Position numbers and translations under genes: made by a program. A stretch of DNA of 64,000 nt from Atopsyche davidsoni (taxonomy: Eukaryota > Arthropoda > Insecta > Trichoptera > Hydrobiosidae), in NCBI GenBank assembly GCA_022113835.1, contig JAILWY010000011.1, positions 5,642,001 to 5,706,000 on the forward strand, in the 5' to 3' direction. Shown here one piece after another: positions 46,240 through 55,619 of the stretch; the stretch's first letter is position 1, and every line of letters starts with the position of its first letter. Under the pieces are notes generated by a model. It ran no database searches. It saw only the letters and a list, made by a program, of their open reading frames with translations, and was not told the DNA's origin.

Positions 46240-46500
46240 TTTTGATGTGTTTATACGATTGGCAATAAGAATGTCCAATAAGACAACAGCCGAGAGGTCT
46301 TCATCGGCGTGCCTCGCGCGGGGAGCAAGCATGTTCGTACAAATTGTGGATATGACGTATGGCCTGCGAGGGGGGCGTGTAGGGGCGGGGGCGCCACGGG
46401 GGGGCGGAGGACCCTATCAGCGATCTGGCAAACCACATCTCCGACAACTGCGACAGTATCGAAAATTAAAAAAAACCCCAACCATTTGGGGTTTTTTTCA
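46240..46500. other. GC-rich island with G tract and 13-bp hairpin
   Basis: 46369-46410 has GAGGGGGGCG, GGGGCGGGGGCG and CGGGGGGGCGG, a plus-strand quadruplex-type cluster. At 46469-46498 a perfect 13-bp stem (AAAAAAACCCCAA, loop CCAT, TTGGGGTTTTTTT) follows. Three overlapping frames of 81-97 codons cover the island on both strands; all are proline/glycine-rich shadows of its GC content. It lies between copy 2 of the Tc1/mariner element and the (CCTAA) tract. Confidence 0.55.
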
Positions 46501-46544
46501 AGCCCATATTTGTACTCTATAGATATTTCACACTTATGTGACAA

Positions 46545-46564
46545 CCTAACCTAACCTAACCTAA
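46545..46564 (+). repeat. (CCTAA)4, insect telomere-type repeat
   Basis: Four perfect CCTAA units, i.e. TTAGG on the other strand, the common insect telomere unit. The tract directly abuts the left end of family T copy C. It is too short to be a telomere. It is an interstitial tract, a repair scar or part of the repeat. Confidence 0.8.
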
Positions 46565-46845
46565 TATTGGTTGGCCTGGGCACATTGGTTCATATGTAGA
46601 GTATGATTGTTAAAAATACTCGATAAACGGAAGTGATTCGTTAGTACAAGGGTTAGTACACCGGCCATGTAAGCCAGGGGATGTGGGTTCAAATCCCACA
46701 CAAATCACGATGATATCTTTCTGACAGTTTCTTTAAAATCATCTTCTATGTATGAACTAATGTGCCTAATAATATTAGTAATAATATAATAAACCCGTAA
46801 TGGGTAATGAATACGCATCTGATTGACGTTTATGACGAAATTAAA
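46565..46845 (+). mobile_element. tRNA-Thr-like repeat, family T, copy C
   Basis: The head is TATTGGTTGGCCTGGGCAC. The tRNA-like segment is 46633-46708, 76 nt. GTGATT at its 5' end pairs with AATCAC at its 3' end. The D arm is TTAGTACAAGGGTTAGTA. The anticodon stem-loop CCGGCCATGTAAGCCAGG places TGT (Thr) in the loop. The T arm is GTGGG, TTCAAAT, CCCAC. The tail runs through TTTCTTTAAAATCATCTTCT to ACCCGTAATGGGTAATGAAT. It is a tRNA-derived SINE-like element and, being flanked by the tail, not a genuine tRNA gene. Confidence 0.82.
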
Positions 46846-47790
46846 AACATGTATTTGAATCGATTTTTAAAAACATTTATTTCTACTTTGTAAAATCAGT
46901 TCAGTGTATATCACAGCGATGAAACTAATTTACAATACGGATACATGGACTAAATAAGTTTACGTAATTGAACAATTCATTACTAATTAATTTTAAACTT
47001 ATGCATATTTTTAAAATTAAGACATAAATCGTGAATTATGCAAGGTAATATTTAAAAAATAATATTCGCATTTTTTACAGTTCAAAAGCCACTGCAAGCG
47101 TCGGATACGGCCTCTTAATAATTTGCAATACATATATACTTTTATATTGAATCCTCATTCTTAACTTACACCCGAGCCGTCATATTTCATTTTCGTATTG
47201 TAGTGTTTTGTATCGTCTCGTGGGTGCAACGCCAGAACAAAGTAGCCGACAATTTATATATATTTGTATTTACGTTTGTGTGATTGTACAATATTTTTAA
47301 CAAAGTAAAACAAAGTTAACTTATTTTTTTTATAAGATAATAATTGTGGTTTATTTATAACCATGTCTAAGACCTTGACGCAGCTAAAAAACAATGCATA
47401 AATGATTTATTAATAATTAAAAGCCTATTAATGTCCACTGCAGTTATTCGGTGTATGTTTTGTAAATAACAGCTAATCGAGGTTTGCTTGTATAAAAATG
47501 CTATTTTTTGTTACCAATGTAAGTGAAAATTTTAAATAGTAACTATTACTTGCATCTATCTAAAAGTGAGAAGGGTTATATACAGAGGCTTTATCATGAT
47601 TTTTTTTAAATATACAGGGAGTTTGTGGTGTAATGTCCCGACCATTAGAGCATAAGTGTTGTATCAAATAGCCAGTCAAGTCAATAATCTACTAAGTTAC
47701 GCGATTACACTATATTGTGATTATTCAAGTACCGGGGTTGAAACTGTTGTTTTTTTTTTTTTTTGTGTTGAAAAAGAGAGTCGTTTTGTT
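46846..47790. other. AT-rich DNA, no supported gene
   Basis: I see only AT-rich sequence with short GC-richer words near 47160-47250. Confidence 0.5.
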
Positions 47791-48040
47791 GAAATGTGGT
47801 CAACTGTGGGGATCGGCTTGCCGGTCGAGCGTCTGTGCGACGTAATTCATGCGAGAGGTGGCTTCGACTCCCGCTGCGTCCATTTGTGCAACAAATCGCA
47901 CGAGCATTGTCCGACCGTCCCACCTCAGATGTGCGATTTATGGTGATGCGATCGAAATGAGGAATGAGCCCGAACCCCCAAGGATGCGGCCACAGTGTCC
48001 GATCGGTGCATATTTCATTTGTCTTTTTGAATCGCATTGA
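47791..48040 (+). repeat. Possible tRNA-derived SINE
   Basis: A GC-richer unit includes GGGGATCGGCTTGCCGGTCG (box A-like) and GTGGCTTCGACTCCCGC (box B-like, 47859-47873). The body has CCGACCGTCCCACCTCAG. Open frames of 96 and 110 codons lie across it on both strands and look like shadows. There is no second copy in the window. Confidence 0.35.
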
Positions 48041-48310
48041 TGTAAGCGAGGATTACCGTTTGCGCTGAACTCAAAGTCACACGATTTTCACTCGAAATTC
48101 AATGAAGTGATTACTCTAAAAAGTTTAACAAGGCTTTCAAGAAAATGTAAAAAAACTTTTTAAACGTTACAAGTCGGATTGTTATCCCGTGCTCTAGACA
48201 ATTGAACCACTATAATAAGCTAATAGTTTTTTTTTTTTTTAAGTATACGGTGTTCATCCTTAGTAAGGTTTTCGATTGTGTGTGAGCAGCTTTAGTGAAC
48301 ACAGGGGTTT

Positions 48311-48339
48311 AGTTGTTGTTGTGTGTGTGTGTGTGTGTA

Positions 48340-48371
<32 letters not shown>

Positions 48372-48384
48372 TGTGTGTGTGTGC
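48311..48384 (+). repeat. (GT)n microsatellite with TA interruptions
   Basis: About 74 bp of GT repeats, broken by TGTA at two places. The overlapping 138-codon frame contains CVCVCMCVCV stretches encoded by the repeat and is not a gene. Confidence 0.95.
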
Positions 48385-50640
48385 ATGTTCTGGTAGTATT
48401 GGCGACATGTGCAGTTCAAGTGCACATGAGATGTCGCCTGCGTGCGGGCGTAGGTCGAGCAAGCTACGAATATGTTCAGTATGGAGAACATAGCCCTCTT
48501 CGTGGCGAGTGGCGGCGGGTGACTCGAGGGTTATACCTTGCAATATATATTCAACTTAAATTAAAACCTTACTTAACAATACATGGTTTATTAATCAATA
48601 AAAATCATGAAAGTCAAAAATCAAATAATTTATTAACATATAAACTAAACGACTTAAAAAAAATTCTGCTTTCTAACAAGCCCTTTTACTGATAAAAAAA
48701 AATATTTTTTTTTTAGTTGTTGAAGTTATTACATATTATAATTTTACATTTAGTTATCTACGAGATCTGCGCTAAATTAAAAAAAAAACGATTTCAATAT
48801 TCTGTTGATAAAACATTTATAAACTAGCCATGCTAGATTTATTTTCATAAAATCGTTCTAAAACGATGCAGTGCAGTGAGCAAAATGTAATTATTAGTTT
48901 CTCGGCTGTTGGGTCGCATCTGCTGTCTTGAGCAAATGACAGAGACCGCTGAAGCCTTCACACCTACCCCGCTCGAATGTAGTTATTAGTCAAGATCAAT
49001 GATCTTTACTTATCGACACCAGTAAGGTCTTTCGCGACCGGCCTGCCCTGGCGAGGAGACCTCACCCCATAAATAAGGTAAAAGAACACTTCGGCAAGGC
49101 TGATATATTATAGTTTTTAGATAAATAATCCCTTCATGCATGTACTGTGGATGACACCAATTTATATTATTTTTGTTATACGACCGAGCCAAAAACACGA
49201 TGCGTGGGCGAGCAGGGACTTGCGATACTGCAAAGGTAATTTATAACTATACGCAATCTGCTATTGAGAGCTGTTGCCTCCATCGCGACCTTAAAGGGTT
49301 TTAATAACCGCGACGAATTTAATATTAATGTAATTGTGTTATCGAGTTTTGGCGGACGTTGTTATAGTAAATATTCGGATCTTGAGATTTATGCCACTCT
49401 TTTAGTATTACAACGTTTCTGCTCTGGTTGTACCGGTAGAAGTAAAGTCGTGGAAATTCATCATAAAAGTGACCTTGAGCAATGAAGTATAATAAATATA
49501 TTTTTTCTAATATTGTTGAAAACGCGATTGTATACTCATTATTTTACATAAAAACATAAAATTTTCTTTTTTAAAATGTTTTGAATTCAACTATAATATT
49601 TAAAAAAAAAAATTTCACTTATAAAAAATATAAAAACACATCATGATAATAATAATTTGAAATGTCTCAATGTGGTTGCTTCAAATAAAAAAATAAACAG
49701 TTATCATTAATTATATAATCATGGTGAGTGTCTGACCGTTGCCAGTTTTTTTAACGGGGCATAAAAAAATGCTTTATTTCAGCCAATTTCACAAAAAATA
49801 TAGCCGCTAAAATTTAAGTCGCACAATAATTTAAGAAAAATTATGTATTTGGTATAGAGTTGCAAAATCCGCTGTGAAATGTTTTCTTGTGTTACGTAGG
49901 AATTTCGCTGAATTTATGAAGAATATTTAGCCTTTAAATGAATACATATTTTTATACTCATAACAAAAATTTTAATACACATAGTATATCAATCAATATG
50001 TACCGCGTTTAGCAACTCATCGAGAGAGAATAAAATCATAATTATAATTTCTAAACAAATTAGGTCAATCGTGAGATTTAGGGATCGGTGCTTTTAGACA
50101 AGCAGAGTCGAAAGATAAGCGACCCTCAGGAAGTGTTTGAGGGATTTTTTTGCAAAGTAATAATGCTCACACTACTTTCGCTCGTCTTACCAACGTAACC
50201 AGATTTGATGGGAGATAGCAAGTTCGGATATAGGTTCTCTTTCATGGAATGAGGTCACCAGCCTTCCTGAAAAATATACTCAATGGAGTTTTCTAGAAGT
50301 CCACGAGCGCCAAATTTAACATCATAACCATGACATTTTTTGATGGCGTTTGAAAGATCAACGTGTTTAAATTAGATTTCAACTGATGTATGAAAGTGTA
50401 GATGTAAGGGTTTTAATATATATACGTGTTAGCATTTATCACTTCTTTGCCTTAAGTTATAATTTTTGGTTTATAACAAAAAATACTACAGTATATGATT
50501 ACACTTTGCTACAGACAAAATCTATGAAGGTAGTTGCGATATAATAATTTTGGGTAAACGTGCATAATATAACCACTTCTGTTGGTGTTTTTATCAATAT
50601 TGTATTAAAAAGCAGTCAATTGAAACAGACGGGCCTCTCG
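48385..50640. other. AT-rich DNA with weak GC-richer patches
   Basis: Patches at 48400-48535, 49000-49080, 49200-49480 and 50050-50330 stand out slightly. None shows a convincing exon. The 73-codon frame at 49264-49485 begins with a non-ATG codon and has no recognisable domain. Confidence 0.4.
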
Positions 50641-50935
50641 TGAGGATGCAAGGTGGTTGCTAGAATCGAAGCGAGGGTCCGTTTGCCAGAAGGATCGAGC
50701 GCAAACCGGCGATAAATCTGAAGGCGGAGGCACAAATCACGCTTGCGCCCGGCCCATAGATCAGTGGGAGATAAACTGACTCGGTTCCAGGTGGCCGCGG
50801 GTTCGGACCCGGGAACTCCTTATTGATAAACACATAGATATCCGTCATCGGGTTAGGAGGTGAGATGTAGTACGGCGGCCCAGCTGATTTACCGGCTGGG
50901 CCTGATGAATACTAAGTAATCGATACTGCCGGGCT
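50641..50935 (+). repeat. Probable tRNA-derived SINE
   Basis: A box A-like TAGATCAGTGGGAGA (50757-50771) and a canonical box B, GGTTCGGACCC (50800-50810), are spaced as in a tRNA. The flanks are GC-rich (AGGGTCCGTTTGCCAGAAG and GTACGGCGGCCCAGCTG). No other copy is seen here. Confidence 0.42.
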
Positions 50936-51254
50936 ATTTTTCGATGAAACTGAATGCACTCGAGCGTATCGATCGATCTTTTATTCTCGTTGATAACATT
51001 GGGAAACTAAATAAAATATAACGACTCCCTAATCTTAGATTGAATTCAAATATACTTTTACTATTTCTATTTAAATCAAACGTCTCATAACAAGAAAGGG
51101 TGACTGGGTTTGGACCCCACGTGTGTCTCGTAAAAAATCTTTTTCGATATGTGGTTAATATAAATTTATAACAATCCTTATGTAAAATTTTCAATGTCAA
51201 TTTGAAGAATTGAATATCAAAAGGCGACACTGTCGCCTTGTCGGTACAAGGCAT
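50934..51254 (-). CDS. Unrecognised 106-codon open frame
   Basis: An intact ATG-to-stop frame on the minus strand. It opens MPCTDKATVSPFDIQFFKL, continues with FILTTYRKRFFTRHTW and ends RSSAFSFIEK. It is basic, phenylalanine-rich and without signal peptide or membrane span. The 5' end contains a 19-bp palindrome (AAGGCGACA, C, TGTCGCCTT; 51221-51239). Three minus-strand frames lie head to tail here (52.0-52.36, 51.36-51.47 and 50.93-51.25 kb). I do not recognise a family, and chance remains likely. Confidence 0.2.
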   Translation of the reverse strand: MPCTDKATVSPFDIQFFKLTLKILHKDCYKFILTTYRKRFFTRHTWGPNPVTLSCYETFDLNRNSKSIFEFNLRLGSRYILFSFPMLSTRIKDRSIRSSAFSFIEK

Positions 51255-51361
51255 AAAGAATTCCTTACAAACTCGCCCTCGACTGACATCTCCGGCAATA
51301 AATTTACCTGAGCCCGAGGCAGATTATCGAACATCCTTAGGCTCTTACTCGCAACACTTAC

Positions 51362-51468
51362 AAATGACCACCTCCTGTGAAATCGCATGGAATTCGCGAA
51401 AGTATTATTAATCCTCCATTTGATATAGACCCGCCGATACGGCTCCGGGGGGACACGCTGTCCTCCAT
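51362..51468 (-). CDS. Candidate first coding exon, unrecognised
   Basis: The ATG at 51468 has purines at -3 and +4 (GAGATGG) and lies in GC-rich sequence. The frame reads MEDSVSPRSRIGGSISNGGL, then IILSRIPCDFTGGGH, and meets a consensus donor, GTAAGTG, at 51361, ending in phase 2. Interestingly, the exon at 15775-15869 on the same strand needs a preceding exon in phase 2. They are 35 kb apart with many unrelated elements between, so I do not join them. Confidence 0.25.
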
Positions 51469-52026
51469 CTCGGGGTGTCCTCCATCGGGCGTCCGACCGC
51501 TGTTGTTTTTTGAACGCAAGCTTTTTGGGTCAATTTTTGAGTTATGCTGTTGAAAACGAAAGCGTTGTATTTTTTGGGAAAGATAAATTGAAACCATTCA
51601 AAACAACTTATATGTATTTTCGATAGCGCTTTTTTATTATAAACTAATAATTTTGAATCTTATTGAAATGGAAGGAGCTTTATTTTGATATGTATGTTTT
51701 ATAAAGAAATATGCGTATTTCGAGTTAGATAGATATTTTCGTTAAAACTACATTTCTAAAACCATTTTTTTCAATTTGGTTATTTTATGATACTAGTTTT
51801 AGATACTTTTCAATAAAAATAAAAGTATACGTGATAATTTTTTTATGTTAAAAATTAGTGAAAAAAAATTTACACGTAATACAGAAAGTATGATTTTTAC
51901 AACTACCAAGAAACAACGTAATAATCATATTGAATTTTATTTATTTGATTATTTGAAATATTTCAATGTCTTTAAATGTTTAATTGTGTATTAAGCTTTA
52001 TACATGCATTTCGTAAAAATAACGTA

Positions 52027-52356
52027 TCATATAAAAAGGTTGATAAGTCTTCCGTGGTTAATTTTTATTAATTGCTGTAAAAGCTGGGATAAATACGAAG
52101 TTTTCGCATCGATTTGATTTCTCCAGGTGATCTCGCCTGCCCGTCGGTTCTCCCATTTGTCAGGAACCAAAGATGCAATATATAACGTCACCTGACCCAA
52201 TCGAGGCCGAAGAATTCCGAACTGCTTCGTGGAACGCACCGTGTCCGATATTGATTGCCTACGATTGTGTTCAACGTACGAAGTAATGTCGCATCGAAAC
52301 GTTTTGAGTGTGATTAACGTGTGAAAAGCTTTTGACCAACAACGTACTTTGTACAT
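52027..52356 (-). CDS. Unrecognised 109-codon open frame
   Basis: An intact ATG-to-stop frame on the minus strand over a GC-richer patch. The start is MYKVRCWSKAFHTL. The middle, residues 25-75, is natural-looking (YVEHNRRQSISDTVRS, QFGILRPRLG, LVPDKWENRRAGEITW). The end is helix-prone (LSQLLQQLIKINHGRL). No domain, signal peptide or transmembrane segment is recognised. A CAGGTGACG inside could be a splice site. It is one of the best-looking unexplained frames in the window, but homology is needed to call it a gene. Confidence 0.28.
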   Translation of the reverse strand: MYKVRCWSKAFHTLITLKTFRCDITSYVEHNRRQSISDTVRSTKQFGILRPRLGQVTLYIASLVPDKWENRRAGEITWRNQIDAKTSYLSQLLQQLIKINHGRLINLFI

Positions 52357-52439
52357 TACAATATAATTTTTTTAATTGGCTGTATGAAATATATATTTTT
52401 CGTTAATTTAGACACCTTTACTGCGTTGTCGCAGCGGGA

Positions 52440-54185
52440 CTAGCACGGTGGTTCGTAAACCGCACGTCGTATGTCCCCTCCGGTCACACTCCCCGCGTCT
52501 GTATTTCACGCCGAGCCTGCAATTTGTATGGAGCGCCCACCTCGTAAACTGCACCTCCCGGGAGCACGTCTCTGTCGATACTGCACCGCGTGCAACTGTA
52601 CAAATTTATCTTTCTGTTTTGATAAATACTGCACCTACGCTAGAAACAAAAATATTAATAATTAATAATATATTAAATTTTAAAAAATAACTGTAATGAG
52701 GGATTATAATTCTAGCAAATTGTGAATCAAACAGTTCGAATCAGTTTCAGTTTTAGTAATCAGAGGTGTTTTTTACGTACAAATATTTAATTTATTTTAT
52801 ATCCGATAAAACACTTTACCTATATTTTTGATATTAAAAAAATCAATTCTACAAAGTTTTAAAATATTAAATTAGTATTTTAAACTTTGTTGTCTACAAA
52901 TGATATGGAAATACTTCTTCAAAATAAAAAAAATATATGAACACGAGTTTAATATATTTTACATGTTTATTAAGTTTAGTATAAATAATTCATAATAAAT
53001 TTTGATTAATGAATATATAAATTTTTCATGAAACGCACAATTAAACGCGAATATTTAAACACCCTTAACTATCACACTTTAAACACGATGATGTTGATTA
53101 AAATTACTAGTTTCATTTCTTGGCACGTCCATGATCACTCCATGAAAAAATTACGCAAATTCTCGCTGATTTATTGCGTAAAATTGAAAGATGTAAACAT
53201 TGATGCGTAATTACACATTTTACAGGTAATTTTCTTCCTTTACACGCGAGTTGAATAGGATTCGTATATCCAACGTGTATAAAATTTCTCACGTGCAAAA
53301 CGTATGCAGTAATTAGTACTAATGCGGCGTCTTGCCTTCATAAACTACGCGTAACATCTCAATATGTGGAATCTATCTAATTAGATATTTATTTATTCAA
53401 CGCACGCGTTGACTATAAAGTGTTTCTAATATTAAAAAAAAAACTGGTTTTTATCTGCACACAAAAAGCTTATAGCGAGCTTCGATGTTTTTTTTATTTT
53501 TAATCATTTAATATGAATAGTCAATTTAAGTAAATATGATATTTTTTTGTGAGAAATTTCGTCAATATAAGAAAAGAAAGAATGCCTTGAAAGACGGAAT
53601 CAAGTTATTTCCTAGCCATTTGGCTTTTCGTGTTTTTTTTCGTTGTTTTAATATGGTATATTATAAATAACATCACTTGACGTGAATACATTTTTAATGG
53701 TTTAAAAGACACCATTAAAATGTAAAATTTATGAAAATATTTTTTTATACTTTCAATAATGAACCACCTTTTTTTATATTTATAAATCACACTAGTTTAT
53801 AACAGTTGATATGCTGGCTCATTGTTTAGACATGTGAACCCAAAACTGATGTTATTGGTTCCACACCTGTTTCAGCTTTCTATGAAAACTGATATTGAAT
53901 TCATATAAAAATTAAGAATAGCCATTCGGTAAGAAGATAACAGTTGTTCCTATTTTTGGTTTTTAAGGGCTTCTTCAAATAAAATTAAAATCGTTCTCTT
54001 ATAGCCATTTGACTTTATTCATTTTTGTTTCAACTAAAACCAGCGTATATTGGATATGAGTATTGATAAGTTTCTTACGGGTGTTTTCTGGACTTGTAGA
54101 GTCGGTTGCGTGATCAAATGCCGTTTATAAAACGGACCATCATAAGATTATGTTTTAGTGCGTATTATTAATACGTATTTATTAT
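52440..54185. other. GC-rich patch, then AT-rich DNA
   Basis: 52440-52610 is GC-rich with two overlapping plus frames (80 and 64 codons) and CGGTCACACTCCCCGCGTC-type words. I see no donor or acceptor pair. The rest is AT-rich with no supported gene. Confidence 0.4.
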
Positions 54186-54189
54186 TATT

Positions 54190-54405
54190 TCAAGTTCGAT
54201 ATTCGGGTGGGGTGCGTGACGTGAACTCTACCTTGCCACCCAGAGAGTGCTTACGCCGCTTTATTGCAGCTTTATAGGTGTGTTTACCTGTTGGTGGACT
54301 GATTACGGTTTTATTTATTGTTTCAGGCGTTACAACCAGTGCTATTTCCCCATACAAATATTTTACATATTGCTCGAATTCATTACATTGAATTGCTGAT
54401 CCCAA
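54190..54405 (-). CDS. Protein-like open stretch, weak
   Basis: The minus strand reads CNEFEQYVKYLYGEIALVV, then PETINKTVISPPTGKHTYK and AAIKRRKHSLGGKVEFTS, and stops at 54190. The upstream end has no ATG, so it would be an internal or terminal exon. The plus strand of the same DNA has a good acceptor (TTTATTGTTTCAG, to 54326) and a 33-codon frame ending PISDPLDSF. Both strands cannot be coding, so at least one is chance. Confidence 0.18.
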   Translation of the reverse strand: MGSAIQCNEFEQYVKYLYGEIALVVTPETINKTVISPPTGKHTYKAAIKRRKHSLGGKVEFTSRTPPEYRT

Positions 54406-54542
54406 TCAGCGACCCATTGGACTCCTTTTAAAAAATTTAAATAAAAAATAGTTAAACAAGCGTTTTCGATAATTACGAAAGTTTGAAGTGATTACTTAGA
54501 AAAATGTTTGTTTATTACATGAAGTACTATAAGTTTAATCAG

Positions 54543-54720
54543 TCTGCCATTGATGAGTAATGCTTTTATTATCAGCACTTTACAAAATATTTTAAAATAC
54601 AGAATATGCGATGTGACGGAGGACTCGTTAATTGAGAGCACACTAATTGATGCATACCGTATCGCCCTGCGTATGGAGTACAGTGTGATCATAAAATTGA
54701 TTAAAAACGACGACTGGTAA
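54543..54720 (+). CDS. Candidate terminal exon, weak
   Basis: After a TTTAATCAG acceptor, a plus frame continues through an ATG (54553) to a TAA stop at 54720. It gives 55 residues from that ATG, including LKYRICDVTEDSLIESTL and RIALRMEYSVIIKLI, ending NDDW. The composition is acidic/basic balanced and helix-prone. No matching upstream donor was found within reach, so status is uncertain. A minus frame (54492-54692) overlaps. Confidence 0.2.
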
Positions 54721-54796
54721 TATCCGAAGGCGATAGGTTAGTTAATAAAGATATATTCATGAGTTAATTGGTCACACTGTCGCGCGTGTGCGCCGC

Positions 54797-54824
54797 GTGT
54801 GTGTGTGTGTGTGTGTGTGTGTGT
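54797..54824 (+). repeat. (GT)n microsatellite, 28 bp
   Basis: An uninterrupted GT run that continues into CCGCGTGCGCGAGTGTGAGTG. The 69-codon frame over it is repeat-encoded at its start. Confidence 0.92.
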
Positions 54825-54829
54825 CCGCG

Positions 54830-55590
54830 TGCGCGAGTGTGAGTGTTTTAATTTGTCTAATGTCTGGTAATGTTGTGTATCGAAAACTGGACGGGCGCAG
54901 TCAATATGCAGAAAGCGTTCAACTATATCAAACCTTTCTTTTGTGTTTTAAATTTATAACTCAATCGAAACCAGATCGTTTAGGATCCTTAGAATAAAAT
55001 AAAATTAATCTCTAAGTAACGTCTGCTTCAAAAAGACACAGGCGCATGTTTTAGTACAAAACTACGATTGGAATAAATAATCTACCCTTTAAAAATATGC
55101 AGATGTATTTTATAATATTTTTTTTATTTTTGATCTACTTTGAAATAACATCTTTATTTTTACTTAAATTTAAAATATATTTTTCGAAATCAACAGATAT
55201 TTTTATCTGGACTATTTGACAATCTTCTAGGTCCATTCTCAAAATATTAATGAGCAAGTAGGCTTTTTGGGTTGGTCTTTATTATTTACGTAAATATGAC
55301 GTGCGCCCTATTAAACGACGCGCAGCAGATGACTGCTTTGCCGACAAAATACTTCATCATCATCATCGTCAATATCGGCCGCGTGTGAAAGTCAACCAGC
55401 ACAGATAATTACCGCTTCAATCAAGGAATTGTATATTCATTCTGAGCCCCTCCTTAATATTCCATTATTTAATCACAAAAAAACATCTCTGATGATGCAC
55501 ACCGCCGGCACGTGGTATTGGATTGACTCGTGGAACAGTGGAAAGAGTATCTGACTATTAATGATACGTTAAGGAATTCGACGCCATTTT
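54830..55590. other. AT-rich DNA
   Basis: Three CATCAT-type repeats lie near 55348. No gene is supported. Confidence 0.45.
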
Positions 55591-55593
55591 AAA

Positions 55594-55618
55594 ATATATA
55601 TATATATATATATATATA
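55594..55618 (+). repeat. (TA)n microsatellite
   Basis: About 25 bp of TA repeats. It is preceded by a tRNA-like word group (GGAACAGTGGAAAGAGTAT) and followed at 55729-55739 by a box B-like GGCTCGATTCC. Confidence 0.85.
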
Positions 55619-55619
55619 A

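Noticed and set aside
46247..46554. Three overlapping 81-97 codon frames on both strands
   Set aside because: They shadow one GC-rich island with a G tract; composition is Gly/Pro/Arg-rich with no domain.
46545..46564. Telomere at this position
   Set aside because: Only four units, with ordinary sequence on both sides, so the tract is interstitial.
46633..46708. Genuine tRNA-Thr gene
   Set aside because: The sequence is embedded in a repeat family with several copies, the anticodon stem has mismatches and the head and tail are shared among copies.
48276..48692. 138-codon open frame on the plus strand
   Set aside because: Its first half is encoded by the (GT)n microsatellite (alternating Cys/Val), so the length is an artefact.
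15869..51362. Joining the phase-2 exon at 51.4 kb to the exon at 15.8 kb
   Set aside because: The phases are compatible, but 35 kb of unrelated elements separate them and one in three random exons would fit.
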